A stretch of 49,545 nt of DNA from JAAZMI01 sp050942615 (GCA_050942615.1 JBMNNQ010000006.1:1-49545), one strand, 5' to 3'. Counted from the stretch's first letter, positions 31,474-41,375 are shown. Translations and numbers: made by a program. Notes: a model not told the origin generated them from the letters alone.

Positions 31474-31534
31474 TTTTTGGTCAGGCGGAATATGAATTAA
31501 AGAGAAATTGCAGGTAAAGGAGGTGTCTCCCAAA

Positions 31535-32365
31535 ATGTCTGAAACAGGCAAACCGCTGGTCTATATTGTTTCCGACTCTACCGGAGAAACGGCAGAATTT
31601 GTGGTCAGAGCAGTGGCCAGCCAGTTTAATTCCCACCAGGTGGAGCTGCGGCGGGAACCGTTTATGACCAGTTTAAAGCGCCTGCGAAAGGTAGTCCGGA
31701 AAGCAGCGGAAAGAAAGGGCATGATTGCCTATACGCTTGTTTTGCCACAGTTAAGGCAGGCCATCGTAGAGGAGGCACAAAAATACAAGCTGCCTGTTGT
31801 TGATCTGATGGGGCCCCTGCTGGATGCATTTTCAAGGATTTTGCCCAAAGATCCCCAGCTGGAGCCGGGTTTGATTCGCCGCATGGATGAAGATTATTTT
31901 AAACGGGTAAAGGCGGTCGAATTTGCTGTTAAACACGATGATGGCAAGGATGCCCGTGGTTTGGCGCTGGCAGATGTTGTGCTTATCGGGGTATCCCGTA
32001 CTTCGAAAACACCCTTGAGTATGTATCTGGCCGGCCGTCAACTTCGGGTGGCCAATCTGCCCCTGGTGCCGGAAGTGGAACCGCCGCCGGAACTTTTTTT
32101 GCTTCCTTCCCGCAAGGTGATCGGCTTAACCATCGATCCAATTATTTTGCGGGAAATCCGTCGGGAAAGATTGAACACCTTAGGGCTGAAGGCCCAGGCT
32201 GACTATGCCGATCTGGAAAGGATTATGGAGGAGCAGGATTATTCACGCCGGATTATGCGCCGTTTGCAGTGCAGAATTTTTGATGTTACCAACAAGGCAG
32301 TGGAGGAAATAGCCAGTAAAATTTTAAATGTTGTTAAGGAGGCAAAAGAAATTGAGCAAGGTTAA
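31535..32365 (+). CDS. ppsR: Pyruvate, phosphate dikinase regulatory protein (PpsR/YqfL, DUF299)
   Basis: The 276-residue bifunctional kinase/pyrophosphorylase has VYIVSDSTGETAEFVVRAVA at the N-terminus and the P-loop GVSRTSKTPLSMYLAGRQLR. It phosphorylates PPDK on an active-site threonine with ADP and removes the phosphate with inorganic phosphate. ATG at 31535 is chosen because of AAAGGAGGTG upstream; the TTG at 31508 lacks one. Its target gene starts inside its last codons, a 14-base overlap. Confidence 0.95.
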   Translation: MSETGKPLVYIVSDSTGETAEFVVRAVASQFNSHQVELRREPFMTSLKRLRKVVRKAAERKGMIAYTLVLPQLRQAIVEEAQKYKLPVVDLMGPLLDAFSRILPKDPQLEPGLIRRMDEDYFKRVKAVEFAVKHDDGKDARGLALADVVLIGVSRTSKTPLSMYLAGRQLRVANLPLVPEVEPPPELFLLPSRKVIGLTIDPIILREIRRERLNTLGLKAQADYADLERIMEEQDYSRRIMRRLQCRIFDVTNKAVEEIASKILNVVKEAKEIEQG

Positions 32366-35006
32366 GCAGGTTTATATGTTTGCAGAAGGAAACAAGGAAA
32401 TGAAAAAGCTGCTGGGGGGCAAAGGGGCCAATTTAGCGGAGATGACCCGTTTGGGGTTGCCGGTACCGCCCGGTTTTACTGTGACGACAGAGGCCTGTAA
32501 TGACTATTACGAGCAGGGGGAAACCCTGACCGGGGAACTGCAGGCCGCAGTTTTTGCGGCCTTGGAAAAACTGGAAAAACAAACGGGTAAAGTGCTCGGT
32601 GATCCGCAGAACCCTTTATTGCTCTCCATCCGTTCCGGGGCTTTTTTTTCCATGCCCGGCATGATGGATACCATTTTAAATTTAGGTCTGACCGCAGAAA
32701 CGGTGGAGGCCCTGGCTCTCTCCACGGGTAACAAAATTTTTGCCCTGGACTGCTACCGGCGCTTCCTGCAGATGTACGGGGATGTGGTTTTGGGCATTGA
32801 ACACAACCTTTTTGAAAGGGCGCTTGAAAAATGCAAGCGGGAATTTAAAGCACAAAGCGATCAGCAGCTGCCGGCTGAAGGTTGGGAAAAGGTGATTGCC
32901 AACTACAAACAGATTATTGAAGAGGAAAGAAGCGGAAAATTTCCCCAAGATCCGCATGATCAGCTTTTAGAAGCGATCAAGGCTGTTTTTGCCTCCTGGA
33001 ATACTCCCCGGGCGGTTGTTTACCGTCGTTTGAACCAGATTCCGGATCACCTGGGCACGGCGGTCAATATTCAGGCTATGGTTTTCGGCAACATGGGGGA
33101 AGACAGCGGTTCCGGCGTCGCCTTTACTAGAAACCCGGCGACGGGTGAAAACGAAATTTATGGCGAATTTTTGTTCAATGCCCAGGGGGAAGATGTTGTG
33201 GCGGGCATACGCACGCCGCTGTTGATATCTGCCCTAAAGGATCGGTTTCCGGCCATTTACCAGGAATTTGTGACCATTTGCGCAAATTTGGAAAAGCATT
33301 ACCGGGATATGCAGGATATTGAGCTGACTATGGAAAAAGGCAAGCTGTTTATTTTGCAGACCAGGGATGGTAAAAGGACGGCGGAGGCAGCCGTGAAAAT
33401 TGCTGTAGATTTTGTCCGGGAAGGAAAATCGACGGAGGAAGAGGCCCTGCTGCGGGTTGAACCCGCCCAGCTAGTGCAGTTGTTGCACCAGCGTATTGAT
33501 CCCCACGCAGAGCTAACCCCCTTGGCCGGGGGCCTGTCTGCCTCGCCCGGTGCAGCGGTGGGAAAAGTGGTTTTTGATGCGGATACGGCTGAAAAGAAAA
33601 GCCTGGAAGGGGAACAGGTCATTTTGGTGCGTTCCGAAACAACCCCGGATGATATCCACGGTATTGTAGCCGCAGAAGGTATTCTGACCAGCCGGGGCGG
33701 GATGACCAGCCACGCTGCTGTTGTGGCCCGGGGAATGGGAAAACCCTGTATCAGCGGTTGTGAAGCAGTCAAAATAGATCTGCAGGCCGGTTTATTCCAG
33801 GTGGCCGGGCAGGAGATTAAGGAAGGGGATACCATTTCCATCGACGGGACTACCGGTCAGGTTTATGCCGGTGAAGTGCCCCTGATCCCGCCTGCACTCA
33901 GTCCGGAATTTAAACAGTTGCTGGACTGGGCTGACGCCAGGCGCCGCCTGCAGGTGAGGGCCAATGCCGATACCCCCCGGGATGCCCTTAAAGCGAAGGA
34001 ATTTGGGGCGGAAGGAATCGGGCTGTGCCGTACTGAACATATGTTTATGGAACAGCAAAGGCTGCCGGTTGTGCAGGAGATGATTCTGGCGGAAACGGAG
34101 GCGGAACGAGGGGCCGCGCTGGCCCGGCTTTTACCGATGCAGCAGGGCGACTTTGAAGGAATTCTGCGGGCAATGGCCGGCCTGCCGACGACAATCCGCC
34201 TTTTGGATCCCCCGCTACACGAGTTTTTGCCCAACCTGGAGGAGCTGCAGGTGGAGGTGGCCTGTGCCCGGGAACGGGGAGAAAAAGGCCCGGCTCTGCA
34301 GGAAAAAGAGGCCCTTTTGAAAAAGGCGCGGGGGTTGGCGGAGATGAACCCCATGCTCGGACACAGGGGTTGCCGCCTGGGACTGGTTTTCCCGGAAATT
34401 TACCGGATGCAGGTCAGGGCAATCTGCCAGGCTGTAACATCCCTGAAAAAGGAGGGCCTGGAGGTAAAGCCGGAGATAATGATCCCCCTGGTCGGGCATG
34501 TAAATGAACTGGAAGCGATGCGTGCGATAGTGGCGGATGAAGCCTCCAAAGTAATAGCGGAAACGGGCCGGGATTTCAGCTATACAATTGGCACCATGAT
34601 CGAGCTGCCCCGGGCCTGCATCACAGCCGATGAAATCGCCGGGCACGCCGACTTTTTCTCTTTCGGAACCAACGATTTAACGCAGACGGCCTTTGGTTTT
34701 AGCCGCGATGATGCGGAAGGAAAATTCCTGCCTCATTATCTGCAGGAAAAAATCCTGCCTGAAAACCCCTTTGTGGTTTTGGATCAGAAAGGGGTTGGCG
34801 GCCTGGTTTCCATGGCGGTTGAAAAAGGCCGGGCAGTTAAACCTGATTTAAAACTTGGCATCTGCGGGGAACATGGGGGTGAACCCCAGTCGATAGCATT
34901 TTGCCACCGGGTGGGACTTGATTATGTCAGCTGTTCACCCTTCCGCGTGGCCATTGCCCGCTTGGCGGCAGCACAGGCGGCTTTGAAGGACCAAACCGCA
35001 GAATAG
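32352..35006 (+). CDS. ppdK: Pyruvate, phosphate dikinase
   Basis: The 884-residue enzyme interconverts pyruvate + ATP + Pi and PEP + AMP + PPi. It has the N-terminal ATP-grasp (LGGKGANLAEMTRLGLPVPP), the swivelling phospho-His domain (TSRGGMTSHAAVVARGMGKP; the Thr before Ser-His is the PpsR target) and the C-terminal PEP/pyruvate barrel (FFSFGTNDLTQTAFGFSRDD, GICGEHGGEPQSIAF). TTG at 32352 is chosen because AAGGAGG lies about eight bases upstream and the N-terminus SKVKQVYMFAEGNKEM matches the family. It serves glycolysis or gluconeogenesis in anaerobes. Confidence 0.97.
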   Translation: MSKVKQVYMFAEGNKEMKKLLGGKGANLAEMTRLGLPVPPGFTVTTEACNDYYEQGETLTGELQAAVFAALEKLEKQTGKVLGDPQNPLLLSIRSGAFFSMPGMMDTILNLGLTAETVEALALSTGNKIFALDCYRRFLQMYGDVVLGIEHNLFERALEKCKREFKAQSDQQLPAEGWEKVIANYKQIIEEERSGKFPQDPHDQLLEAIKAVFASWNTPRAVVYRRLNQIPDHLGTAVNIQAMVFGNMGEDSGSGVAFTRNPATGENEIYGEFLFNAQGEDVVAGIRTPLLISALKDRFPAIYQEFVTICANLEKHYRDMQDIELTMEKGKLFILQTRDGKRTAEAAVKIAVDFVREGKSTEEEALLRVEPAQLVQLLHQRIDPHAELTPLAGGLSASPGAAVGKVVFDADTAEKKSLEGEQVILVRSETTPDDIHGIVAAEGILTSRGGMTSHAAVVARGMGKPCISGCEAVKIDLQAGLFQVAGQEIKEGDTISIDGTTGQVYAGEVPLIPPALSPEFKQLLDWADARRRLQVRANADTPRDALKAKEFGAEGIGLCRTEHMFMEQQRLPVVQEMILAETEAERGAALARLLPMQQGDFEGILRAMAGLPTTIRLLDPPLHEFLPNLEELQVEVACARERGEKGPALQEKEALLKKARGLAEMNPMLGHRGCRLGLVFPEIYRMQVRAICQAVTSLKKEGLEVKPEIMIPLVGHVNELEAMRAIVADEASKVIAETGRDFSYTIGTMIELPRACITADEIAGHADFFSFGTNDLTQTAFGFSRDDAEGKFLPHYLQEKILPENPFVVLDQKGVGGLVSMAVEKGRAVKPDLKLGICGEHGGEPQSIAFCHRVGLDYVSCSPFRVAIARLAAAQAALKDQTAE

Positions 35007-35050
35007 CCTGCGGTTTCACGGCCCTGTTTCCGAAAAGTGTCAGGCCGGGG

Positions 35051-36253
35051 TTAGAAAATGTTGCGCAGGGCCTGCATCAGTTGCCGCCAGAGGCCGGCCA
35101 AAAGGTCGCCGCTGAAACGGAAAAACCGTGAAAAGATGTTGGCCTTGCGAATATTTTTGCCGGCATGCAGGGCTTTTTCGTCCAGGGTTTTGTCGTCCAG
35201 CAGGATTTTAACGCTGCCCAGGGTATCGCCCTTCTTGACAGGGGCAACGACGTTTTCTGAAACGCTGATCTGCAGATCCAGGTCTTCCTGGCGGTTGAAG
35301 GGAACGGCTGCTGCCAACGGCTCTTCCAGGTAGAGGTCGACACTGCGTTCTTCGCCGCTTTTAACTTTGGCGGTCGCGATGGTTTCACCGGCCGGGAAGG
35401 CCTGGTGCAGTGTATAATTACGAAAGGCATAGTTGAGCAGGGTTTCAGTATCCCTTTTCCTTTCGGCAGGGCTAGCAGCGTTCATGACCACGGTAATAAA
35501 ACGCAGGCCATTCTGGCTGGCGGTGCCGATCAGGCAATGCCCTGCCTGCGAGGTATGCCCTGTTTTTAAACCGTCAGCCCCGTTAAAATGTCCCAGCAGG
35601 GGGTTGCGGTTGTATTGCAGAATATCATTGAAGGTGAATTCAAGTTGGGAGTGCAGTTTCAGGCTTTCCGGGAAATTCCGGATCAGGTTGCGGGCCAGGC
35701 GGGCCATATCCAGGGCACTGGAGTAGTGTCCGGGGTGGTGCAGGCCGGAAGCGTTCTGGAAATACGTATCTTTCAGCCCTATTTCCTGGGCCTTTTTATT
35801 CATTTCCTGCACAAAAACTGCCTCCGAGCCAGAAAGATGTTCGCCGATGGCCACACAGGCGTCATTGGCTGAAATAGTGGCGATGCCGGTGAGCATGGTG
35901 CCAAAGGGCACGCGTTGCCCTATTTCCAAAAACATCTGGGAGCCCCCTGTTTCCCAGGCGTTCTGGCTAACGGTGACTTCTTCTGTCCAGGTCACTTTAT
36001 TTTGTTTGATGGCTTCATGGGCCAGCAAAAGGGTCATCACCTTGGTCAGGCTGGCGGGAGGCAGCTGTTCGGCACCGTTTTTGCTAAAGATGATTTCTCC
36101 GCTTGAGAATTCCATCAATACCGCGGCCTGTGAACTGATTTCGGTCGGGGATAAGTCCTGTGCCAACACTTTTCCCGGCGCAAATGCCCCCGGGACGCAG
36201 AGTAAAAGAACCAACATGGAAACAGCAATCTTCTTAATCTTTGCAACTATCAT
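35051..36253 (-). CDS. D-alanyl-D-alanine carboxypeptidase (DacF/DacB-like, peptidase S11)
   Basis: The 400-residue low-molecular-weight penicillin-binding protein has a signal peptide (IKKIAVSMLVLLLCVPGAFA) and motifs SxxK in PPASLTKVMT, SxN in TISANDACVAIGE, and KTG in ADGLKTGHTSQAGHCLIG. A C-terminal beta domain and an amphipathic end (FSGDLLAGLWRQLMQALRNI) suit membrane attachment. It trims the terminal D-Ala from peptidoglycan stems; DacF and DacB homologues act on the spore cortex. ATG at 36253 follows GGAGGCACCT. It is minus strand inside a plus-strand region, convergent with ppdK. Confidence 0.93.
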   Translation of the reverse strand: MIVAKIKKIAVSMLVLLLCVPGAFAPGKVLAQDLSPTEISSQAAVLMEFSSGEIIFSKNGAEQLPPASLTKVMTLLLAHEAIKQNKVTWTEEVTVSQNAWETGGSQMFLEIGQRVPFGTMLTGIATISANDACVAIGEHLSGSEAVFVQEMNKKAQEIGLKDTYFQNASGLHHPGHYSSALDMARLARNLIRNFPESLKLHSQLEFTFNDILQYNRNPLLGHFNGADGLKTGHTSQAGHCLIGTASQNGLRFITVVMNAASPAERKRDTETLLNYAFRNYTLHQAFPAGETIATAKVKSGEERSVDLYLEEPLAAAVPFNRQEDLDLQISVSENVVAPVKKGDTLGSVKILLDDKTLDEKALHAGKNIRKANIFSRFFRFSGDLLAGLWRQLMQALRNIF

Positions 36254-36388
36254 CAAGGTGCCTCCTTTATTAGTGAACAAGCGGTGCACAATGCAGCGTA
36301 ATTATTTTAACGGCTTACACGTTACTATTTTCTCACAACCGGCCTAGAGGATTCAAGGGTTAATTAAAGAAAATCAGGAGGGAGAAAA

Positions 36389-36994
36389 ATGTTGATTATC
36401 GGCTTAAACGGCAGCCCCAACCGGCAGGAAAATACGGCGTTTATTCTGGAAGCTGCTCTGAAGGCTGCCCGGGAATGGGGTGCTGAAACGGAGACAGTTT
36501 TTGTGCGTGAAATTTTGGAGGAACAAAAAAACCCCTTTTGTACAGCTTGTGAAACTCCCTGCCGGGGTGTCTGTTACAAGGGTACCGCCCTGGAAAAAAT
36601 TTTGGATAAAATGGCTGTTGCCGACGGTTTGTTGATTGCCAGCCCGGTTTTTTTTGGGACAGTTTCTGCACAGCTGAAGGCCTTTTGGGATAAAACCCGC
36701 CGCCTGCGGCGGGGAAAAAACCTTTTGAACACCGTCGGGGGTGCTTTGAGCGTTGGTGCCGCCCGGTTTGGCGGGCAGGAGACAACGCTGCGTGCGCTGC
36801 ACAGCATGATGTTTGTCCAGGGCATGATTATCGTGGGTGACAGCCACGAAAAAAGTGCGGGCCACCACGGCACCTGTGTCGGCGGCCCTGCTGAAAAGGA
36901 TCAGCATGCTTTAAAGAGGGCCTTTATGCTGGGGCAAAGGGTGGCCCAGGTTTGCCGGGCGACTGCCTCCTTGCGGGAAAACCGTCAGCCTTAG
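36389..36994 (+). CDS. NADPH-dependent FMN reductase / flavodoxin-fold protein
   Basis: The 201-residue protein begins with the FMN phosphate-binding motif IIGLNGSPNRQENTAFILEA and continues with SPVFFGTVSAQLKAFWDKTR, typical of the FMN_red family of iron-sulfur flavoproteins. The insert FCTACETPCRGVCYKG holds four Cys, which could bind an Fe-S cluster as in Isf proteins. The His-rich tail (EKSAGHHGTCVGGPAEKDQH) is unusual. The electron donor and acceptor are unknown. Start preceded by AGGAGGGAG. Confidence 0.85.
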   Translation: MLIIGLNGSPNRQENTAFILEAALKAAREWGAETETVFVREILEEQKNPFCTACETPCRGVCYKGTALEKILDKMAVADGLLIASPVFFGTVSAQLKAFWDKTRRLRRGKNLLNTVGGALSVGAARFGGQETTLRALHSMMFVQGMIIVGDSHEKSAGHHGTCVGGPAEKDQHALKRAFMLGQRVAQVCRATASLRENRQP

Positions 36995-37037
36995 GGGGCC
37001 CCGGCCGGCCTTCCCAGGATTAAAAGGGGGAGCAGCA

Positions 37038-38036
37038 TTGTATTTTCGTCAGGAATTAGAGGAACTGGAAAAGAGACTTTTATCGCCCTATGCTACGTTG
37101 AGCATGCACAGCCGCGGCCGGAAACGCTGGGAAAGGCATTGTGAGGTGCGGACTGCCTTTCAAAGGGATCGGGATCGGATCGTACATTCCAAGTCTTTTC
37201 GGCGGTTAAAGCATAAAACCCAGGTTTTTATTGCCCCGGAGGGTGATCATTACCGCACGCGGCTGACCCACACCATCGAGGTTTCCCAGGTGGCCCGCAC
37301 TGCAGCCCGGGCCTTGAGGTTAAATGAAGATCTTACAGAAGCCATTGCCTTGGGGCACGATTTAGGGCATACACCTTTTGGCCATGCCGGGGAAGAGGCG
37401 CTCAACGAACTCTTCCCCGGGGGGTTTAAACACAATGAACAGAGCTTAAGGGTGGTGGATTTCCTGGAGGGGGCCGGGGGTTTAAATTTAACCCAGGAGG
37501 TGCGGGATGGAATATTGACCCATACCGGTCCCCAAAAACCGGCAACCCCGGAGGGGCAGTTGGTAAGGGTTTGTGATCGCCTCGCTTATATTAACCATGA
37601 TATAGATGATGCCTTGCGCGGGGGCATTCTGAGGCCCGAACAGCTGCCGGCCAAGGAAATTGCCTGTTTAGGCCGGACCGGTTCCGAAAGATTAAACACC
37701 ATGATTCGCGATCTGATTGAAAACAGCTGGCACAGCCCCCGCATTGCACTGAGCAAGGGCCTGGGCGAGGTGACAGAAAACCTTAGAAGGTTTCTCTTTG
37801 CTAATGTCTATGTCGGCTCTGCGGCCAAGGGTGAAGAGCAACGGGCCAAATTTATTGTAAAAACACTCTATCAACACTACCTGGAAAAACCGGCAGCGCT
37901 GCCTCCGGAAATCAGGCAACAGGCGGCCAGGCACGGCCTGGAACGCGCGGTCTGTGACTATATCTCCGGCATGACGGATCGCTACATCATTATTGTGTTT
38001 GAAAAACATTTCATACCCAAACCGTGGGGAAATTAG
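37038..38036 (+). CDS. dgt: Deoxyguanosinetriphosphate triphosphohydrolase-like protein
   Basis: The 332-residue HD-domain protein has RDRIVHSKSFRRLKHKTQVF, TRLTHTIEVSQVARTAARAL and IALGHDLGHTPFGHAGEEAL (HD motif). Members cleave dNTPs to deoxynucleoside and triphosphate, shaping dNTP pools. TTG start with GGGGGAG upstream. It lies before dnaG, as in many Clostridia. Confidence 0.92.
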   Translation: MYFRQELEELEKRLLSPYATLSMHSRGRKRWERHCEVRTAFQRDRDRIVHSKSFRRLKHKTQVFIAPEGDHYRTRLTHTIEVSQVARTAARALRLNEDLTEAIALGHDLGHTPFGHAGEEALNELFPGGFKHNEQSLRVVDFLEGAGGLNLTQEVRDGILTHTGPQKPATPEGQLVRVCDRLAYINHDIDDALRGGILRPEQLPAKEIACLGRTGSERLNTMIRDLIENSWHSPRIALSKGLGEVTENLRRFLFANVYVGSAAKGEEQRAKFIVKTLYQHYLEKPAALPPEIRQQAARHGLERAVCDYISGMTDRYIIIVFEKHFIPKPWGN

Positions 38037-38291
38037 CCTGAAATGGTTCTTAAAGAATAGAAAGTAGGAATTAGTATATAATATAAGCGTGTCGTATTAA
38101 AGGTTATGGTGAAACATTTTTTTACCAAAAGAGCAGGAATATATTTGAGTGTTATAGAATATAATGTTTAGTTCACAGCCTTTTTAAAATCCGGGGCTGG
38201 GCATTTTTTGGAAATGAGAGGGGGCTTCTTTAACGGCGCAATGTCAGGTTTTGTTCAGGTGGGCAAAAAGATCTGATCTGAACTTTGGCGT

Positions 38292-38322
38292 AATACCTCG
38301 TCTTTTCCCGGGATGAGGTATT
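38292..38322. promoter_or_regulatory. Hairpin upstream of dnaG
   Basis: AATACCTCGTC (38292-38302) pairs with GATGAGGTATT (38312-38322), with one G-T pair and a 9-base loop. TATAATTTTT follows. It may terminate the dgt transcript or be a leader structure of dnaG-rpoD. The rest of the gap 38037-38367 is AT-rich with TATAAT-like stretches (around 38076 and 38157) but no gene. Confidence 0.5.
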
Positions 38323-38367
38323 TATAATTTTTAGAATAATTTTTTAGTAAGTCCGGAGGCAGGTAGA

Positions 38368-40185
38368 ATGGGGTATATACCCGGTGAGGTTGTCGAGGAG
38401 GTCCGCAGCCGTTTTGATATCGTGGAGGTGATCTCCTCTTACATCGATTTGCGTAAGACTGGAAAAAATTATGTAGGTTTTTGTCCCTTTCATTCTGAAA
38501 AAAACCCTTCCTTTACTGTGTCGCCGGAAAAACAGATTTATTATTGTTTTGGCTGCCAGAACGGAGGCAATCTCTTTTCATTTATTATGCAGATGGAAAA
38601 CTGCAGTTTCCCCGATGCTGTGCGCTTTTTGGCGCAGCGTTCCGGCATAAATGTCGACCCCTTCCCGGCTTCGCCTGCAGAGCAGAAAGCCAGGGCACGC
38701 CGGGAAATGCTGTTGCAGATGTATACACGGGCACAAAAATATTATCAGGATTTGTTATGGAAAACAGCGGGGGGCAAAGAAGCTTTAAATTATCTTTTAA
38801 AAAGGGGCCTTACCAATGAGACGATCCTTGACTTTGGGCTGGGTTATGCCCCTCAAAGCGGGGGAAGTTTAACGGGTGAACTGCGCAAAAGCGGCCTGGA
38901 TCTGAAGTTGGCGGTTCAAGGCGGGCTAATCAGGGAAAAATCTTCCCGCCGTTTTTACGATTATTTTCGGGGGCGCCTTATTTTCCCAATCGGGGACAGC
39001 TCAGGGCGGGTAATCGCTTTTGGGGGCCGTATCGTGGGCCAGGGTGAACCCAAGTATCTGAATACGCCAGAATCACCTCTTTTTAACAAGCGCCGGATTC
39101 TCTACGGCTTACACAGTGCCCTGCCTACAGTGAGAAGAAAGAAGGAGGCGCTGCTGGTTGAAGGCTATTTGGACGTGATTACCCTGCACCAGCATGGGTT
39201 AAAGGAAGCCGTAGCGCCCTTGGGCACAGCGTTGACAGAGGATCAGCTTTCACTTTTAAGGGGGCGCGTGGAAAGGATTTATCTTGTTTTTGACGCGGAT
39301 ACCGGCGGGGAAACGGCGGCTTTGCGGGGTTTGGAACTTTTCAAAAACGAAGGTTGTCAGATCCGGGTGGCACGGCTTCCCCGGGGGAAAGACCCGGCTG
39401 ATTTTGTATGTGCACACGGGGGGGAAGTCTTTCGGCAAAAGGTCTTATTGCCGGCTGGTTCCCCGACTGATTATCGTTTATACCTGTGTAAAAAACGGTT
39501 CAATCTTAAGGAAAAGGAAGGCCGCATCAGTTACTGGCAGGCAGCCCGCAAGGTAATCGGTGCCCTACGGGGAAACCTGGAAAGGGAAGAGTATCTTAAA
39601 AAAATCGCCGGGGAAATTAACGTTTCCCTAGAGGTATTACGGGAAGATTTGGAGAATAAAATACGAAGCTTTTCTACGCAGGGTAAAGTAACGGTGCTAA
39701 ACAATGTAAAAAAAAGCGACATTTCTCCCCGGGAACTGGTGGAAAGGGAACTTTTATCATACCTGATCCGCTACCCTGACTACCTGCAGGCACTGCGTGC
39801 CCAAGAAGTCAAGGCTGACAGTTTTTTAACAGGCCCCCACCGGGAAATAGCCCGCTACCTGTTCGATCTGGAACAAGGGGGATACCAAATAAATGAAGCT
39901 GTCCTGCTCAGCTATTTTTCCGGGCCGGAAATGCAGCGGCTGATTATGCAAATGGCAGTCGCCACTGACCTGGTAGAGGAAGTCAGGGTGCAAAAAGCGA
40001 TTACGGATTGTTTAAAAAAAATTAAAACTTTACACTGGGCGGCGGAAAGAGAAATGTTGATAAAATCCTTACAGGACAGTGAGAAAATAAAGGAAATAAG
40101 TGCAACATTAAAGCGTATTTCTGAATTAAAGAAGTGGGAAGAGGAGCTTTACCGCTCCGGAGAAGGAGAGGATCTTGATGTCTAA
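38368..40185 (+). CDS. dnaG: DNA primase
   Basis: The 605-residue primase has an N-terminal CHC2 zinc finger (FCPFHSEKNPSFTVSPEKQI, YYCFGCQNGGNLFSFI). The TOPRIM core includes ALLVEGYLDVITLHQHGLKE and YLVFDADTGGETAALRGLEL. A C-terminal helicase-binding region closes the protein. It makes RNA primers for replication. It ends eight bases into rpoD, the standard macromolecular-synthesis order. Confidence 0.97.
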   Translation: MGYIPGEVVEEVRSRFDIVEVISSYIDLRKTGKNYVGFCPFHSEKNPSFTVSPEKQIYYCFGCQNGGNLFSFIMQMENCSFPDAVRFLAQRSGINVDPFPASPAEQKARARREMLLQMYTRAQKYYQDLLWKTAGGKEALNYLLKRGLTNETILDFGLGYAPQSGGSLTGELRKSGLDLKLAVQGGLIREKSSRRFYDYFRGRLIFPIGDSSGRVIAFGGRIVGQGEPKYLNTPESPLFNKRRILYGLHSALPTVRRKKEALLVEGYLDVITLHQHGLKEAVAPLGTALTEDQLSLLRGRVERIYLVFDADTGGETAALRGLELFKNEGCQIRVARLPRGKDPADFVCAHGGEVFRQKVLLPAGSPTDYRLYLCKKRFNLKEKEGRISYWQAARKVIGALRGNLEREEYLKKIAGEINVSLEVLREDLENKIRSFSTQGKVTVLNNVKKSDISPRELVERELLSYLIRYPDYLQALRAQEVKADSFLTGPHREIARYLFDLEQGGYQINEAVLLSYFSGPEMQRLIMQMAVATDLVEEVRVQKAITDCLKKIKTLHWAAEREMLIKSLQDSEKIKEISATLKRISELKKWEEELYRSGEGEDLDV

Positions 40186-41287
40186 AGAAGTGAAAAAGAA
40201 AACCTCTTTACAGGAAATCCAACGTTCCCTCCTTGAAAAGGGTAAGCAAAAAGGTAACCTTTCTTATAAGGAAATCCTTGATGCCCTGCAGGATTTCAAC
40301 CTGGACACGGATGTAATCGATGAGTTTTATGAAGAACTCGCCGGCCAGGGTATTGAAGTGGTGGATGGAAAAGAGGATACCGATGCAGACGAGGGAGAGG
40401 ATACAAAAAATGCCCTGGAGGGGGAAAAGGCAAAAAAAACTTATCTTTCCACGGGAATAAGCATCAATGATCCTGTACGCATGTACCTTAAGGAAATTGG
40501 TAAAATTTCACTCCTGACACCGGAAGAAGAGGTAGAGCTGGCCAAAGGGATGGAAAGAGGCGAGGAGGTCGCCAAGCGGAAGCTGGCAGAAGCCAATCTG
40601 CGTTTGGTGGTGAGTATTGCCAAAAAATATGTCGGCCGGGGTATGCTTTTTCTGGACCTGATCCAGGAAGGCAACCTGGGACTGATTAAGGCTGTCGAAA
40701 AATTTGACTACCGCAAGGGTTATAAGTTCAGCACCTATGCAACCTGGTGGATCAGGCAGGCGATTACCAGGGCCATTGCCGATCAGGCCCGTACAATCCG
40801 TATTCCTGTACACATGGTGGAAACGATTAATAAGCTGGTCCGGGTTTCACGGCAGCTTGTACAGGAACTCGGTCGCGAGCCGTCACCCGAAGAAATTGCC
40901 CAGGAGATGGATACCAGCGTGGAACGGGTGCGGGAAATTCTTAAAATTGCCCAGGAACCGGTTTCCCTGGAAACCCCGATCGGGGAGGAAGATGACAGCC
41001 ATCTGGGTGATTTTATTGAAGATCAGGAAGTGCAGGCGCCTGCTGAGGCGGCGGCTTTTGAGCTTTTGCGGGAACAGCTGGAAGATGTGCTGGATACGCT
41101 GACCCCGCGGGAACAAAAGGTACTGCGTTTACGTTTTGGTCTTGATGACGGTCGTACCCGCACCTTGGAAGAGGTGGGGCAGGTTTTCGGCGTAACCAGG
41201 GAACGTATCAGGCAGATTGAAGCCAAAGCGCTGCGCAAGTTAAGACACCCGATGCGCAGCAAGCGTCTGAAGGACTACCTTGAATAA
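40178..41287 (+). CDS. rpoD: RNA polymerase primary sigma factor (SigA/RpoD)
   Basis: The 369-residue sigma-70 factor has region 1.2 near residue 95 (DPVRMYLKEIGKISLLTPEE) and region 2 in YKFSTYATWWIRQAITRAIA with GNLGLIKAVEKFDYRKG. Region 3 follows, and region 4 has TLEEVGQVFGVTRERIRQIE. It directs vegetative transcription, consistent with the TTGACA/TATAAT promoters seen here. ATG at 40178 lies within the last codons of dnaG. Its length suits a Firmicute SigA without the long region 1.1. Confidence 0.98.
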   Translation: MSKEVKKKTSLQEIQRSLLEKGKQKGNLSYKEILDALQDFNLDTDVIDEFYEELAGQGIEVVDGKEDTDADEGEDTKNALEGEKAKKTYLSTGISINDPVRMYLKEIGKISLLTPEEEVELAKGMERGEEVAKRKLAEANLRLVVSIAKKYVGRGMLFLDLIQEGNLGLIKAVEKFDYRKGYKFSTYATWWIRQAITRAIADQARTIRIPVHMVETINKLVRVSRQLVQELGREPSPEEIAQEMDTSVERVREILKIAQEPVSLETPIGEEDDSHLGDFIEDQEVQAPAEAAAFELLREQLEDVLDTLTPREQKVLRLRFGLDDGRTRTLEEVGQVFGVTRERIRQIEAKALRKLRHPMRSKRLKDYLE

Positions 41288-41326
41288 AAAAGACAATACA
41301 AATTATTTGTAACGGCCGTAAACCCC

Positions 41327-41355
41327 TTGACTGCACCGTGTAAATCCGTTATAAT
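41327..41355 (+). promoter_or_regulatory. Promoter of the tRNA cluster
   Basis: TTGACT (41327-41332), a 17-base spacer and TATAAT (41350-41355) lie about 20 bases before tRNA-Asn. Confidence 0.85.
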
Positions 41356-41375
41356 ATAAATTGTCCTAAAGGCAT

